Assembly: GCF_013093415.1 (NCBI RefSeq)
Contig: NZ_JABFBC010000001.1
Location: 744,001-808,000, forward strand
Direction: 5' to 3'
Source: Halovulum dunhuangense
GTDB taxonomy: Bacteria; Pseudomonadota; Alphaproteobacteria; Rhodobacterales; Rhodobacteraceae
Length of the DNA stretch: 64,000 nucleotides
Shown: piece after piece, positions 25,754-34,756 of the stretch
Layout: each line of letters begins with the position of its first letter
How positions within the stretch are numbered: the first letter of the stretch is position 1
Notes under the pieces: model-generated
The model's database searches: none
What the model saw: only the letters and a program-made list of their open reading frames with translations
What the model was told of the DNA's origin: nothing
Position numbers and translations under genes: made by a program

Positions 25754-27694
25754 ATGTCAGATCCACGTTCCGCGCTCCGGCGCGGCTTTCTTGCCATATG
25801 CATACCCCTTCTGGCCGCGGCGCCGGTCGCGGCGTTCCAGCCCGAGCGGCTGTCAGCGGCGCTCGACGCTGCCAGTTCCGGCGACTTCTCACGCGCTGGC
25901 GGGCTTGCCGCGCAGGCTGGCGACCCGATCGCGCCCGAGATCGTCGAATGGCACCGCCTGCGGGCGGGTGGTGCGCCCTGGGGCGACTATGTGCGCTTTC
26001 TCTCAAGCAGAGCCTACTGGCCGGGGATGGACCTTGTCCGCCGCCGTGCCGAAGAGTCGATGCCGGTCGATCTGTCGCCGGACCAGGTGCGCGCCTTTTT
26101 CGCGCAGGGCGCAGCCCAGACCGGGCGCGGCGCGCTTCTGCATGCGGCGGCCACCGGCGGGGCCGGGGCGGCCGAGATCCGGGCCCGCGCCTGGCGCGAA
26201 CTGGACATGAGCGCCGCCGACCGCGCGCTCTACATGAACACGGTGGCGGCCGAACTTGCACCGCACCACGCCGCCCGGCTGGAGCGGCTGCTCTGGGACG
26301 GCAAGACCGCGCTGGCCGAGGAAATGCTGCCGCTGGTCGGCGGCGCGCAGGCCGCGCTGGCGCGGGCCCGCATCGCGCTTCAGGCCCAGGCGCCGGGGGT
26401 GGACGGGGCCATCGCCGCCGTGCCCGCGTCGCTTGCCGGCGATCCCGGACTTGCCCATGACCGGATGCGGTGGCGCATCGAAAAGGGGCGCTGGGCCGAT
26501 GCCGAGGCGCTGATGCGCGAGCGCTCCGTCTCGGCCGCGTCGCTGGGCCGGCCCGAGGCCTGGGCCTTCAGCCGCCGGACCCTGGCGCGCCGTGCCATGC
26601 GCGAGGGGCGGGCGACGGATGCCTACATCCTTGCCGCGCAGCATTTCCTGTCGGGCGGCTCGAACTATGCCGACCTGGAATTCGTGGCGGGCTTCGTGGC
26701 CCTCACGCGGCTAAGCGATCCGGCCCGCGCGGCGCAGCACTTCCAGCGGCTTCAGGCGGCGGTCGAAACCCCGATCTCGCTGGGGCGCGCGGGCTACTGG
26801 CTGGGCCGCGCACACGAGGCTGCGGGCAGCCCGGATGCCGCGCGGGCGGCCTATGCGGTCGGCGCGCAGCACCAGACGACGTTCTACGGCCAATTGGCGG
26901 CAGAGCGGCTGGGCCTTCAGCCGGATCGCTCGATCACCGCGCGGGGCACGCTGCCCGACTGGCGCTCGCGGTCCTTTGCCGGATCCAGCGTGGTGCGCGC
27001 CGCGGTGCTGCTGAACGCCGCCGGCGACACCAACACGGCGCTGCGCTTCATCCTGCACGCACAGGAGTCGCTATCCGAGGCGGACAGCGCGGCACTGGCG
27101 CGCTTCTCTCTGGATATCGGTCAGACCACCGGCGCGCTGCGGATCGCAAAGCGCATCGTGCGGGGGGGCGATGTCTACCCCGATGCCTATTACCCGGTGA
27201 TCGAGTTGCCGCGCACGTCCGTCGCGCCCGAATTCGCGCTGGCCGTGGCCCGGCAGGAAAGCGAACTGAACCCGCTGGCCGTGTCGCCCGTGGGCGCGCG
27301 CGGGTTGATGCAGCTGATGCCGCGCACCGCGCAGAAGGTGGCGGGGGACCTGGGGCTGGAATACAGCCTTGGCCGGCTGACCGCGGATCCGGGCTACAAT
27401 GCGCGCCTCGGGACGCAATACCTGGCCGAGATGCTGGGCCGCTACAACGGCTCGTACCTGCTGGCGGCGGCGGCCTACAATGCCGGGCCGGGGCGGGTGG
27501 ACCAGTGGTTGGCCGAGCTGGGTGACCCGCGCCTGCCCGGGGCCGACCCGATCGACTGGATCGAGCGGATCCCCTTTTCCGAGACCCAGAACTACGTCAT
27601 GCGCGTGCTCGAAAGCATGCATGTCTATCGCGCGCGCCTGACCGGCGAGGCGCGGCAGATCGGCCTGTCGCAGATGCTCGCCCCGCGGGGCTAG
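25754..27694 (+). CDS. Lytic transglycosylase (Slt70-type)
   Basis: A 646-residue exported murein lytic transglycosylase. A signal peptide covers about residues 1-27 (ending PVAAF). A long alpha-superhelical repeat region follows (about 30-470), as in the Slt70 U and L domains. The C-terminal SLT domain has the catalytic Glu502 in ARQESELNPLAVSPVGARGLMQLMP and the late motif YLLAAAAYNAGPGRVDQW. It cleaves peptidoglycan to 1,6-anhydro-MurNAc products in the periplasm. Its TAG stop shares the CTAG tetranucleotide with the stop of the convergent EamA gene. Confidence 0.95.
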   Translation: MSDPRSALRRGFLAICIPLLAAAPVAAFQPERLSAALDAASSGDFSRAGGLAAQAGDPIAPEIVEWHRLRAGGAPWGDYVRFLSSRAYWPGMDLVRRRAEESMPVDLSPDQVRAFFAQGAAQTGRGALLHAAATGGAGAAEIRARAWRELDMSAADRALYMNTVAAELAPHHAARLERLLWDGKTALAEEMLPLVGGAQAALARARIALQAQAPGVDGAIAAVPASLAGDPGLAHDRMRWRIEKGRWADAEALMRERSVSAASLGRPEAWAFSRRTLARRAMREGRATDAYILAAQHFLSGGSNYADLEFVAGFVALTRLSDPARAAQHFQRLQAAVETPISLGRAGYWLGRAHEAAGSPDAARAAYAVGAQHQTTFYGQLAAERLGLQPDRSITARGTLPDWRSRSFAGSSVVRAAVLLNAAGDTNTALRFILHAQESLSEADSAALARFSLDIGQTTGALRIAKRIVRGGDVYPDAYYPVIELPRTSVAPEFALAVARQESELNPLAVSPVGARGLMQLMPRTAQKVAGDLGLEYSLGRLTADPGYNARLGTQYLAEMLGRYNGSYLLAAAAYNAGPGRVDQWLAELGDPRLPGADPIDWIERIPFSETQNYVMRVLESMHVYRARLTGEARQIGLSQMLAPRG

Positions 27695-28581
27695 ACGCGC
27701 CTTGCGCTGCGGCGGGCGACCACATGCGCCCGCCACAGCGTGAAAAGCCCCGCGCCCAGGATGATCGCGGCACCCAGGGCGACGGGCCATTCCAGCACCT
27801 CGCCGAAGACGGTGATGCCGATCGCCGCCCCGAAGGCCAGCTGGAAATAGGCAAAGGGCTGCACGATGCTGGCCTCGGCCAGGTCATAGGCCTTGATCAT
27901 GGTGAAGTGCCCCAGTGCCCCGGTCACGCAGAGCGTGGCCATCCAGGCCCAGTCGGCGGCGGTGCGCATCGGTTCCCAGAAGAACGGACCGACAAGGCTG
28001 ATCGCGACGGCGCCCGCCACGCCGGTCCAGAAAAAGCTGGTCTCGGCGCTGTCGCTGCGGGCGGCATGGCGCGTGAGCAGCGCGTAAAGCGCGAACATCG
28101 CCGCCGCCAGCAGCGGCACCAGCGCCTCGGGCGCGAAGACGCGGAAGCCCGGGCGCAGGATGATGAGGACGCCCACGAAGCCCACTCCGATGGCGACCCA
28201 GCGCCGCCAGCCGACCCTTTCGCCGAGCACCGGGCCGGACAGGGCCGCCACGATCAGCGGATGCGCGATGAAGACGGCGTGGCTTTCCACCAGCCCCAGC
28301 AGGGTGAAGCCCACGACCATCACGCAGATCTCGGCCGCGAGCAGCACGCCGCGCCCGATCTGGAGCAGCGGCTGGCGCGTGCGCGCGACGCGCGCGACGC
28401 CGCCGGGCAGGGCCGCGGAGCGGGCGATGACGAAGGCCGCGAAGAACCAGTAGCGGATCATCACCACGGTCAAGACGTTGTATTCGCTTGCAAGATGGCG
28501 CGAGATGCCGTCCTGGGCCGCGAAGATGAAGGTGGTGAACAGCATAAGCCCGATCGCTGCCCGGGGGTTCTGTGCGGTCAT
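27691..28581 (-). CDS. EamA/DMT-family transporter
   Basis: A 296-residue protein with about ten hydrophobic helices in two EamA repeats. It begins MTAQNPRAAIGLMLFTTFIFAAQDG, with SRHLASEYNVLTVVMIRYWFF in the first repeat and IVQPFAYFQLAFGAAIG in the second, typical of DMT proteins related to RhaT/YdcZ-like exporters. The substrate is unknown. Its ATG overlaps the stop of the MnmD gene (ATGA), so the two are co-transcribed, though no functional link is evident. Shares stop bases with the transglycosylase gene. Confidence 0.9.
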   Translation of the reverse strand: MTAQNPRAAIGLMLFTTFIFAAQDGISRHLASEYNVLTVVMIRYWFFAAFVIARSAALPGGVARVARTRQPLLQIGRGVLLAAEICVMVVGFTLLGLVESHAVFIAHPLIVAALSGPVLGERVGWRRWVAIGVGFVGVLIILRPGFRVFAPEALVPLLAAAMFALYALLTRHAARSDSAETSFFWTGVAGAVAISLVGPFFWEPMRTAADWAWMATLCVTGALGHFTMIKAYDLAEASIVQPFAYFQLAFGAAIGITVFGEVLEWPVALGAAIILGAGLFTLWRAHVVARRSARRV

Positions 28582-29252
28582 GCGAGCCTGCCGCGGCTCA
28601 TGTGGCGTTTCCCGCCGAAGCCCTGCTCGCGGGTGACGGCGAAGCCTGCGTCGGCCAGCGCGCGGCGGACATGGCCGGCGGCCGTGTAGGTGGCGAAGGT
28701 GCCGCCCGGCGCGGTGTGGCGGGCGACTTCCGCCAGCAGTGCGGGCTCCCACATCTCGGGGTTGCGGGCGGGGGCGAAGCCGTCGAGGAACCAGGCGTCG
28801 GCCCGCCCGTCCCAGCCGGGCAGGGTGCGGCGGGCATCACCCAGTACAAGGTGAAAATCCAATGGTCCCAGGGGGATGTGGGTTTCCCCCCGTTCCCGCG
28901 CAGCCACGAGGGGGGCAGCGCGTACCGCAAGGTCGGGCCAGTTCGACAGCGCGCGGGCCATGTCGGGGGCGGCCATGGGGTAGGCCTCGAAGCTGGTGTA
29001 GCGGATCGGGCCAGGTATGCCGGCGGCGAGAAGCGCCTGGAGTGTCACGAGAAGGTTGAGGCCGGTGCCGAAACCGAGCTCGGCGATGTGGAAGCCGGGG
29101 CGGGCGCGGGCGGGCAGGTCGTTGCCGCGAAGGAAGACGTATCTCGTCTCTTCGGCGCCGTCGCGATGCGAGAAATAGGTGTCAAGAAAGCGTATGGCAA
29201 ACGGCAGCTTTCCGTCTGGCCATTCGAGGCTTGGCGGCTGGCCCTCATCCAT
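28578..29252 (-). CDS. mnmD: tRNA 5-methylaminomethyl-2-thiouridine methyltransferase (stand-alone MnmD)
   Basis: A 224-residue SAM-dependent methyltransferase equal to the N-terminal half of E. coli MnmC. The SAM motif is IAELGFGTGLNLLVT, and the diagnostic motif AWFLDGFAPARNPEMW follows near residue 160. It should complete mnm5s2U at the tRNA wobble position from nm5s2U. The start MDEGQPPSLEWPDGKLPFAIRF fits the family, which opens with the substrate-binding DG region. Its FAD counterpart is the divergent gene 54 bases away. It overlaps the EamA gene downstream. Confidence 0.92.
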   Translation of the reverse strand: MDEGQPPSLEWPDGKLPFAIRFLDTYFSHRDGAEETRYVFLRGNDLPARARPGFHIAELGFGTGLNLLVTLQALLAAGIPGPIRYTSFEAYPMAAPDMARALSNWPDLAVRAAPLVAARERGETHIPLGPLDFHLVLGDARRTLPGWDGRADAWFLDGFAPARNPEMWEPALLAEVARHTAPGGTFATYTAAGHVRRALADAGFAVTREQGFGGKRHMSRGRLA

Positions 29253-29306
29253 GCTTTACCCCCGGCGCATCCCCTGCGGGATGCGGCATACGGAAGGCGC
29301 GGGACG

Positions 29307-30458
29307 TTGACAATCGCAAACCCATCCGGCCGCGCTGCGCGCGGGCCAGAGCGGGGCTTCGCCCCGGACCTGCTGGTGGTCGGCGCGGGCATCTTCGGCC
29401 TGTCGGTGGCCTGGGCGGCGCTGAAGCGCGGCCTGTCCGTCGCGGTGCTGGAGGCGGAGACGCCAGGCGCCGGGGCGTCCGGCGGGATCGTGGGCGCGCT
29501 CAGCCCGCATGTGCCGGAGCAGTGGAACCCGAAGAAGCAGTTCCAGCTGGACGCGCTTCTGTCGGCCGGGACACATTGGGCCGAGGTGGCGGCGATCTCG
29601 GGCGTGGATCCGGGCTATGCGCGGACGGGGCGGCTGATGCCGCTGAGCGATGCGGAGGCCCGCGAACGGGCCGCGGACCGGGCGCGCGGGGCGGCGGTGC
29701 ATTGGGGGGGCGCCGCCGAGTGGCGGTTGCGCGACGATGCGGACCCGGGCTGGCTGGCGGGTGCCGCCTGCGGTGCGGTGCACGAGACGCTGTCGGCGCG
29801 GATCTTTCCGCGCGCCGCCGTGCGGGCGCTGGCGGCGGCGGTCGAGGCGCGGGGTGGCCGGATCCGGTCGGGGTGTGCGGTCCGGGCGGTCGCGGGCGGT
29901 CGGGTCGAGACGGACATGGGGCCCGTGATCGCGGGGCGCATCGTGATCGCCGCCGGGGTGCCGGGGTTCGGCCTGATGGCGCCGGCGCTGGGCCAGGTCG
30001 CGGGGCAGGGCGTCAAGGGCCAGGCGGCGCTGCTAAGGGCGGATGTGCCGCCGGATGCGCCGATGCTTTATCACGACGGGCTTTACGTCGTGCCGCACGG
30101 GAACGGGCTGGTGGCGGTCGGCTCCACATCCGAGAACCGCTGGGACGAGGCACGGGCCACGGACGGGTTGCTCGACGATGTGCTCGTGCGGGCGAGGGCG
30201 CTGTGCCCCGCGCTGGAGGGCGCCGAGGTGGTCGAGCGCTGGGCGGGCCTGCGCCCCAAGGCGCGGCGGCGCGATCCGATGCTGGGCGAGATCCCCGGCC
30301 TGGCCGGGGTCTATTCCGCGAACGGCGCCTTCAAGATCGGCTTCGGCATCGCCCATCATGCAGGTGCGCTGGTGGCGCGGATGGTGACGGGCGAGGCGGT
30401 GGACCTGCCCGAAAGCTTCACCGTCGCCCATCACCTGAGCCGTGGGCTCAGGGCCTGA
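29307..30458 (+). CDS. FAD-dependent oxidoreductase, MnmC C-terminal-like (stand-alone)
   Basis: A 383-residue D-amino-acid-oxidase-fold flavoprotein resembling the C-terminal half of MnmC, which removes the carboxymethyl group from cmnm5s2U. The FAD-binding motif LLVVGAGIFGLSVAWAALKRG is near residue 24. Later motifs are GIVGALSPHVPEQWNPKKQF and GLRPKARRRDPMLGEIPGL, with GIAHHAGALVARMV near the end. No ATG is available in a sensible place; I chose the TTG at 29307, preceded by GGAAGG 9 bases upstream. It is divergent from the MnmD gene. It converges on the reductase gene with an 11-base overlap. A general amino-acid oxidase role is the alternative. Confidence 0.82.
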   Translation: MTIANPSGRAARGPERGFAPDLLVVGAGIFGLSVAWAALKRGLSVAVLEAETPGAGASGGIVGALSPHVPEQWNPKKQFQLDALLSAGTHWAEVAAISGVDPGYARTGRLMPLSDAEARERAADRARGAAVHWGGAAEWRLRDDADPGWLAGAACGAVHETLSARIFPRAAVRALAAAVEARGGRIRSGCAVRAVAGGRVETDMGPVIAGRIVIAAGVPGFGLMAPALGQVAGQGVKGQAALLRADVPPDAPMLYHDGLYVVPHGNGLVAVGSTSENRWDEARATDGLLDDVLVRARALCPALEGAEVVERWAGLRPKARRRDPMLGEIPGLAGVYSANGAFKIGFGIAHHAGALVARMVTGEAVDLPESFTVAHHLSRGLRA

Positions 30459-31008
30459 GGCGCAGGAGGTCGATCTCGGCCTTGAGGGCGGCCATCAGCT
30501 TTTCGACGTTGGCCAGCGCCAGCTTGTTCGTCAGCCTTCCCTGGTCGTCGAAGGCGTTGCGGCTGTCGGGCAGCACCACTTCCGGCCCTTGCAGGATGCG
30601 CGGGTTGAAGGGGGTGAGCATGTGGCGCAGCGCGAATTGCGAGCGCATGCCGCCGCCGAAGCCGTCGGCCGCCGAAAGGATCGCCAGCGGCTTTCCGGTC
30701 AGCGGCGCCTTTTTCGTGCGGCTCAGCCAGTCGAGCGCGTTCTTCAGCACGCCGGGCGGGTTGCGGTTGTATTCCGGGGTGCAGATCACCAGCGCGTCCG
30801 CCGCGACGATCCGGTCGGCCAGCGCGTGGGCCTCCGGGGCGACGCCTTGGGCGATTTCCAGATCCTCGTCGAAGAGCGGCATGCGGATGTCGCCCTGGGT
30901 GAAATCGCAGGGGCCGAACGCGCGGATCGCCTCGTGCAGGAGTTTGGTGTTGGTCGACTCGCGGCGAAGCGCGCCTGAAATCCCGACCAGTCGGTAGCTG
31001 TCTGCCAT
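30448..31008 (-). CDS. NAD(P)H-dependent FMN reductase
   Basis: A 186-residue flavodoxin-like protein of the NADPH-dependent FMN reductase family (chromate/quinone reductase type). The FMN loop reads VGISGALRRESTNTKLL and the second site VICTPEYNRNPPGVLKNALDW, both characteristic. ILSAADGFGGGMRSQFALRHML follows. It probably reduces FMN, quinones or azo/chromate compounds in the cytoplasm. It lies alone on the minus strand between smc (divergent) and the FAD oxidoreductase (convergent, 11-base overlap of the coding ends). Confidence 0.92.
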   Translation of the reverse strand: MADSYRLVGISGALRRESTNTKLLHEAIRAFGPCDFTQGDIRMPLFDEDLEIAQGVAPEAHALADRIVAADALVICTPEYNRNPPGVLKNALDWLSRTKKAPLTGKPLAILSAADGFGGGMRSQFALRHMLTPFNPRILQGPEVVLPDSRNAFDDQGRLTNKLALANVEKLMAALKAEIDLLRLRP

Positions 31009-31081
31009 GCTCTCCTCGTGGTTCTTTTGCCTGCCTGACATATGGAGGGCGGGGCCCGGCTGTCGAGTCCGGCGGGTATCT

Positions 31082-31090
31082 TGTGGATAA
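31082..31090 (-). promoter_or_regulatory. Consensus DnaA box
   Basis: The minus strand reads TTATCCACA, a perfect 9-base high-affinity DnaA box, in the gap between the FMN reductase and smc, 126 bases before the smc ATG. Such an AT-rich word is unlikely by chance in sequence this GC-rich. No other copy was noticed close by, so this is not an origin cluster. Confidence 0.6.
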
Positions 31091-31215
31091 CCGGGGTCGT
31101 CCCACCATATGCAGGGGCATTTGCCTTGACTCCGGGGCTGTGACTGCGGGAACGTGGGTGGAAGAGCCGGAATCGGCCATTCCCGACGGATCCCAGGGGC
31201 AGGGCTTTTCGCGCG

Positions 31216-34200
31216 ATGCAGTTCACCAGATTGCGGTTGCTTGGTTTCAAGAGCTTCGTGGATCCCACGGAGCTTGTGATCGCGCCCGGGCTGACCGGCG
31301 TGGTCGGACCCAACGGCTGCGGCAAGTCGAACCTGCTGGAGGCGCTGCGCTGGGTGATGGGCGAGAACCGCCCCTCGGCCATGCGTGGCGGCGGGATGGA
31401 GGACGTGATCTTTGCCGGCGCCGCGACCCGGCCCGCGCGCAACTATGCCGAGGTCACGCTGCACCTGGACAATTCGCAGCGGCTGGCGCCGGCGGGGTTC
31501 AACGATGCCGACAACCTGGAGATCGTGCGCCGGATCACCCGTGACGCCGGATCCGCCTACAAGGCCAACGGCAAGGAGGCGCGGGCGCGCGACATCCAGA
31601 TGCTGTTCGCCGATGCCTCGACGGGTGCGCACAGCCCGGCGCTGGTGCGGCAGGGGCAGATTTCCGAGCTGATCAACGCCAAGCCCAAGGCCCGGCGGCG
31701 CATCCTGGAGGAGGCGGCCGGGATTTCCGGGCTGTACCAGCGCCGCCACGAGGCGGAGCTGAAGCTGCGGGCGACCGAAAGCAACCTAGAGCGGGTGGAC
31801 GACGTGCTGGAGGCGCTGCGCAACCAGCTGGCGCAACTTGAGCGGCAGGCCCGGCAGGCGGCGCGCTACCGCGAGATCGGCACGGCGCTGCGGCAGGCGG
31901 AGGGGCTGCTTCTGTTCCTGCGCTGGCAGGAGGCCGAGGCCGAGCGGCTGAGTGCGAGTGCTGCGCTGACCGAGGCGGTGAAGATCGCGGCCGCGGCCCA
32001 GGGGGAGGCGGCACGGGCGGCGCGTGCGCGGGAGGCGGCGGCCGAGGCGATGCCGCCGCTGCGCGAGGAAGAGGCGGTGTCGGGCGCGATATTGCAGCGC
32101 CAGCTGATCGCCCGCGACGCGCTGGACGAGCGGGAGGCGCGGGCGCGCGAGGAAGTGCGCAGCCTGACCGCCCGGATCGAGCAGCTGACCCGCGATGCCG
32201 AGCGCGAGCGCGGGCTGAACCGCGACGCGGGCGAGCGGATCGCCGAGCTGGACTGGGAGGGCAAGGCCATCGCCACCGCCTCCGAAGGGCAGGAAGCGCG
32301 GCTGGAAGAGGCGCGGGATGCGGCGCGCGAGGCGGGCGAGCGGCTGAAATCCGAGGAAGCGGCGCTGGACCGGATGACCGAGGACACGGCGCGGCTGTCG
32401 GCGCGGCACCAGTCGGCAGAGCGGCGGCTGGCGGATGCGCGCGCGCAGGCCGGGCGGGCGGCGCGCGAGTTGGCCGAGGCGGTGGCCGCCGAGGAGCGGC
32501 TGGCCGAGGAGCAGGCCGAGGCGGCGGCGCGGCGCGCGGCGGCGGATGACGCGCTGGAGGATGCGCGCGAGGAAGCCGAGCGGACCGAAGGCGCGCTGGG
32601 CGAGGCGGAGGCCGCGCGCGCCGAGGCGCAGGCGGCAGAGGCGGCGGCGCGGGGTCTGCGGGCCGAGGCGGAGGGCGAGGCCTCGGCGCTGGGGGCGGAG
32701 CTGGCGGCGCTGCGGCGGCTGATCGAGCGGGAAAGCGGCGAGGGGCCGCAGATCCTGGACCGGGTGCGGGCGGCGCCGGGCTACGAGGCGGCGCTGGGGG
32801 CGGCGCTGGGCGACGATCTGAAGGCGCCGGAGCTGGACGGCGACGCGGCGGGCTCGGGTTGGCGGGCGCTCGATGCGGGCATGGTCGCGGCAGGCCTGCC
32901 GGAGGGGGCGGCGGCGCTGTCGGCTCATGTTTCCGCGCCCGGGGTGCTGGCGCGGCGGCTGGCGCATGTGGGGCTGGTGGAGCGCGCGGACGGGGCGCGG
33001 TTGCAGGCGCGGCTGGCGCCCGGGCAGCGGCTGGTCAGCCGCGAGGGCGATCTGTGGCGCTGGGACGGCTTCGTGTCGGCCGCCGAGGATACGCCGAGTG
33101 CCGCGGCGCTGCGGCTTCAGCAGCTGAACCGGCTGGCGGCGCTGGAGGAGGCGGCGGCCGAGGCGGGGGCGCGGCAGGACGCGGCGCGGGCAGAACATGA
33201 CGCGGCGCGGGGTGCGCTGGAACTGGCCCAGGCGGCGGAGGCGGCGGCCCGGCGGGCGCGCAAGGCGGCGGAGGATGCGGCATCCGCCGCGCTGCGCGAG
33301 GCGGGGCGCGCGGAAAGCGCCGAGACGACGCTGACGGGCCGGCTGGAGACGGTGCGCATGGGCAAGGTCCGGCGCGAGGAGGAGCTGGCGGCGGCCGAGG
33401 ACGAGATCGCCACGGCCGACGCGGCGATGGCGGAGCTGGGCGACCTGGAAGAGGCGCGGGCGGCGCTGGATGCGGCGCGGGCGGCGGTGGAGGCGGCGCG
33501 CGGCGAGATGATGGCGCGGCGCGCGAGGATGGACGACCTGAAGCGCGAGGCCGACCAGCGCACCCGCCGGGCGCAGGAGATCGCCAAGGAGATCAGCGGC
33601 TGGAAGCACCGTCTGGCCACCGCCGAGGCGCGGATTGCCGAGCTGGAAGAGCGCATCGCCGACGGGCGCGACCGGCTGGAGGAAGCGGCGGCGGTGCCGG
33701 ATGCGATCCTCGAGGAACGCGCGCGGCTGGTGGAACTGGTGCTCCAGGCCGAGGAGCGCTGCCGCAAGGCCGCCGATGCGCTGGCCGAGGGGGAGACGGC
33801 GCTGCGCGCGGCCGAGGCCGCAGAGCGCGCGGCCGAGCGCGCGGCGTCCGAGGCGCGGGAGGTGCGGGCGCGGGCCGAGGGACTGGCCGAGGCTGCGGCG
33901 GAACGCGCGGAGGCCGCGGCCGACCGCATCATGGAGGAACGCGAGCAGACGCCCGAGGCTCTTCTGGACGCGCTGGGCACCGATGCGGCGGACATGCCCG
34001 AGGCCGAGGCGACCGAGATCGAGGTGCAGCGCCTGCGCCGCCAGCGCGAGGCGCTGGGCGCGGTCAACCTGCGTGCAGAGGAAGACGCGCGCGAGGTGCA
34101 GACCGAGTTCGACACCCTTGCGGCCGAAAAGGCGGACCTGGAAGAGGCGGTCGGCAAGCTGCGCCACGGCATCGCCAACCTGAACCGCGAGGGGCGGCAG

Positions 34201-34677
34201 CGTCTGCTGGCGGCATTCGACGAGGTGAACGCGAATTTCGCGACCCTGTTCCGCACGCTGTTCGGCGGCGGCGACGCGAACCTGGTGCTGGTCGAAAGCG
34301 ACGATCCGCTGGAGGCGGGGCTGGAGATCATGTGCCAGCCGCCGGGCAAGAAGCTGTCCACCCTGTCGCTGCTGTCGGGGGGCGAGCAGACGCTGACCGC
34401 GCTGTCGCTGATCTTTGCCGTGTTCCTTGCGAACCCCGCCCCGATCTGCGTGCTGGACGAGGTGGACGCGCCGCTTGACGATGCGAACGTCACCCGCTTC
34501 TGCGACCTGCTGGACGAGATGATCAAGCGCACCGAGACGCGGTTCCTGATCATCACGCACCACGCGGTCACCATGAGCCGGATGGACCGCCTTTTCGGCG
34601 TGACCATGGTCGAGCAGGGGGTGAGCCAGCTCGTGTCGGTCGACCTGGCAAGGGCCGAGGCGCTGGTCGAGGCCTGA
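31216..34677 (+). CDS. smc: Chromosome segregation protein SMC
   Basis: A 1153-residue SMC ATPase that compacts and segregates the chromosome with ScpA and ScpB. The N-terminal head has MQFTRLRLLGFKSFVDPTEL and Walker A GPNGCGKSNLLEALRW. Two very long, Ala/Glu/Arg-rich coiled-coil arms surround a hinge at about 510-640. The C-terminal head has the signature LLSGGEQTLTALSL and Walker B CVLDEVDAPLDDANV. The hinge is short and ends GDLWRWDGFVSA rather than in the usual glycine-rich motif, as I recall for alphaproteobacterial SMCs. scpA and scpB are not adjacent. Confidence 0.97.
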   Translation: MQFTRLRLLGFKSFVDPTELVIAPGLTGVVGPNGCGKSNLLEALRWVMGENRPSAMRGGGMEDVIFAGAATRPARNYAEVTLHLDNSQRLAPAGFNDADNLEIVRRITRDAGSAYKANGKEARARDIQMLFADASTGAHSPALVRQGQISELINAKPKARRRILEEAAGISGLYQRRHEAELKLRATESNLERVDDVLEALRNQLAQLERQARQAARYREIGTALRQAEGLLLFLRWQEAEAERLSASAALTEAVKIAAAAQGEAARAARAREAAAEAMPPLREEEAVSGAILQRQLIARDALDEREARAREEVRSLTARIEQLTRDAERERGLNRDAGERIAELDWEGKAIATASEGQEARLEEARDAAREAGERLKSEEAALDRMTEDTARLSARHQSAERRLADARAQAGRAARELAEAVAAEERLAEEQAEAAARRAAADDALEDAREEAERTEGALGEAEAARAEAQAAEAAARGLRAEAEGEASALGAELAALRRLIERESGEGPQILDRVRAAPGYEAALGAALGDDLKAPELDGDAAGSGWRALDAGMVAAGLPEGAAALSAHVSAPGVLARRLAHVGLVERADGARLQARLAPGQRLVSREGDLWRWDGFVSAAEDTPSAAALRLQQLNRLAALEEAAAEAGARQDAARAEHDAARGALELAQAAEAAARRARKAAEDAASAALREAGRAESAETTLTGRLETVRMGKVRREEELAAAEDEIATADAAMAELGDLEEARAALDAARAAVEAARGEMMARRARMDDLKREADQRTRRAQEIAKEISGWKHRLATAEARIAELEERIADGRDRLEEAAAVPDAILEERARLVELVLQAEERCRKAADALAEGETALRAAEAAERAAERAASEAREVRARAEGLAEAAAERAEAAADRIMEEREQTPEALLDALGTDAADMPEAEATEIEVQRLRRQREALGAVNLRAEEDAREVQTEFDTLAAEKADLEEAVGKLRHGIANLNREGRQRLLAAFDEVNANFATLFRTLFGGGDANLVLVESDDPLEAGLEIMCQPPGKKLSTLSLLSGGEQTLTALSLIFAVFLANPAPICVLDEVDAPLDDANVTRFCDLLDEMIKRTETRFLIITHHAVTMSRMDRLFGVTMVEQGVSQLVSVDLARAEALVEA

Positions 34678-34756
34678 GCCGCGCGCCATGCATTGCGCGG
34701 GTGCATCGTGCCGCCGGCGCTGCTAGTCTTTTCGCCGGGATCGGAAGGAGATTGGC

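Noticed and set aside
31786..34689. A 967-codon minus-strand frame opposite smc
   Set aside because: Arises from the Ala/Glu/Arg codon bias of the coiled coils; no domain.
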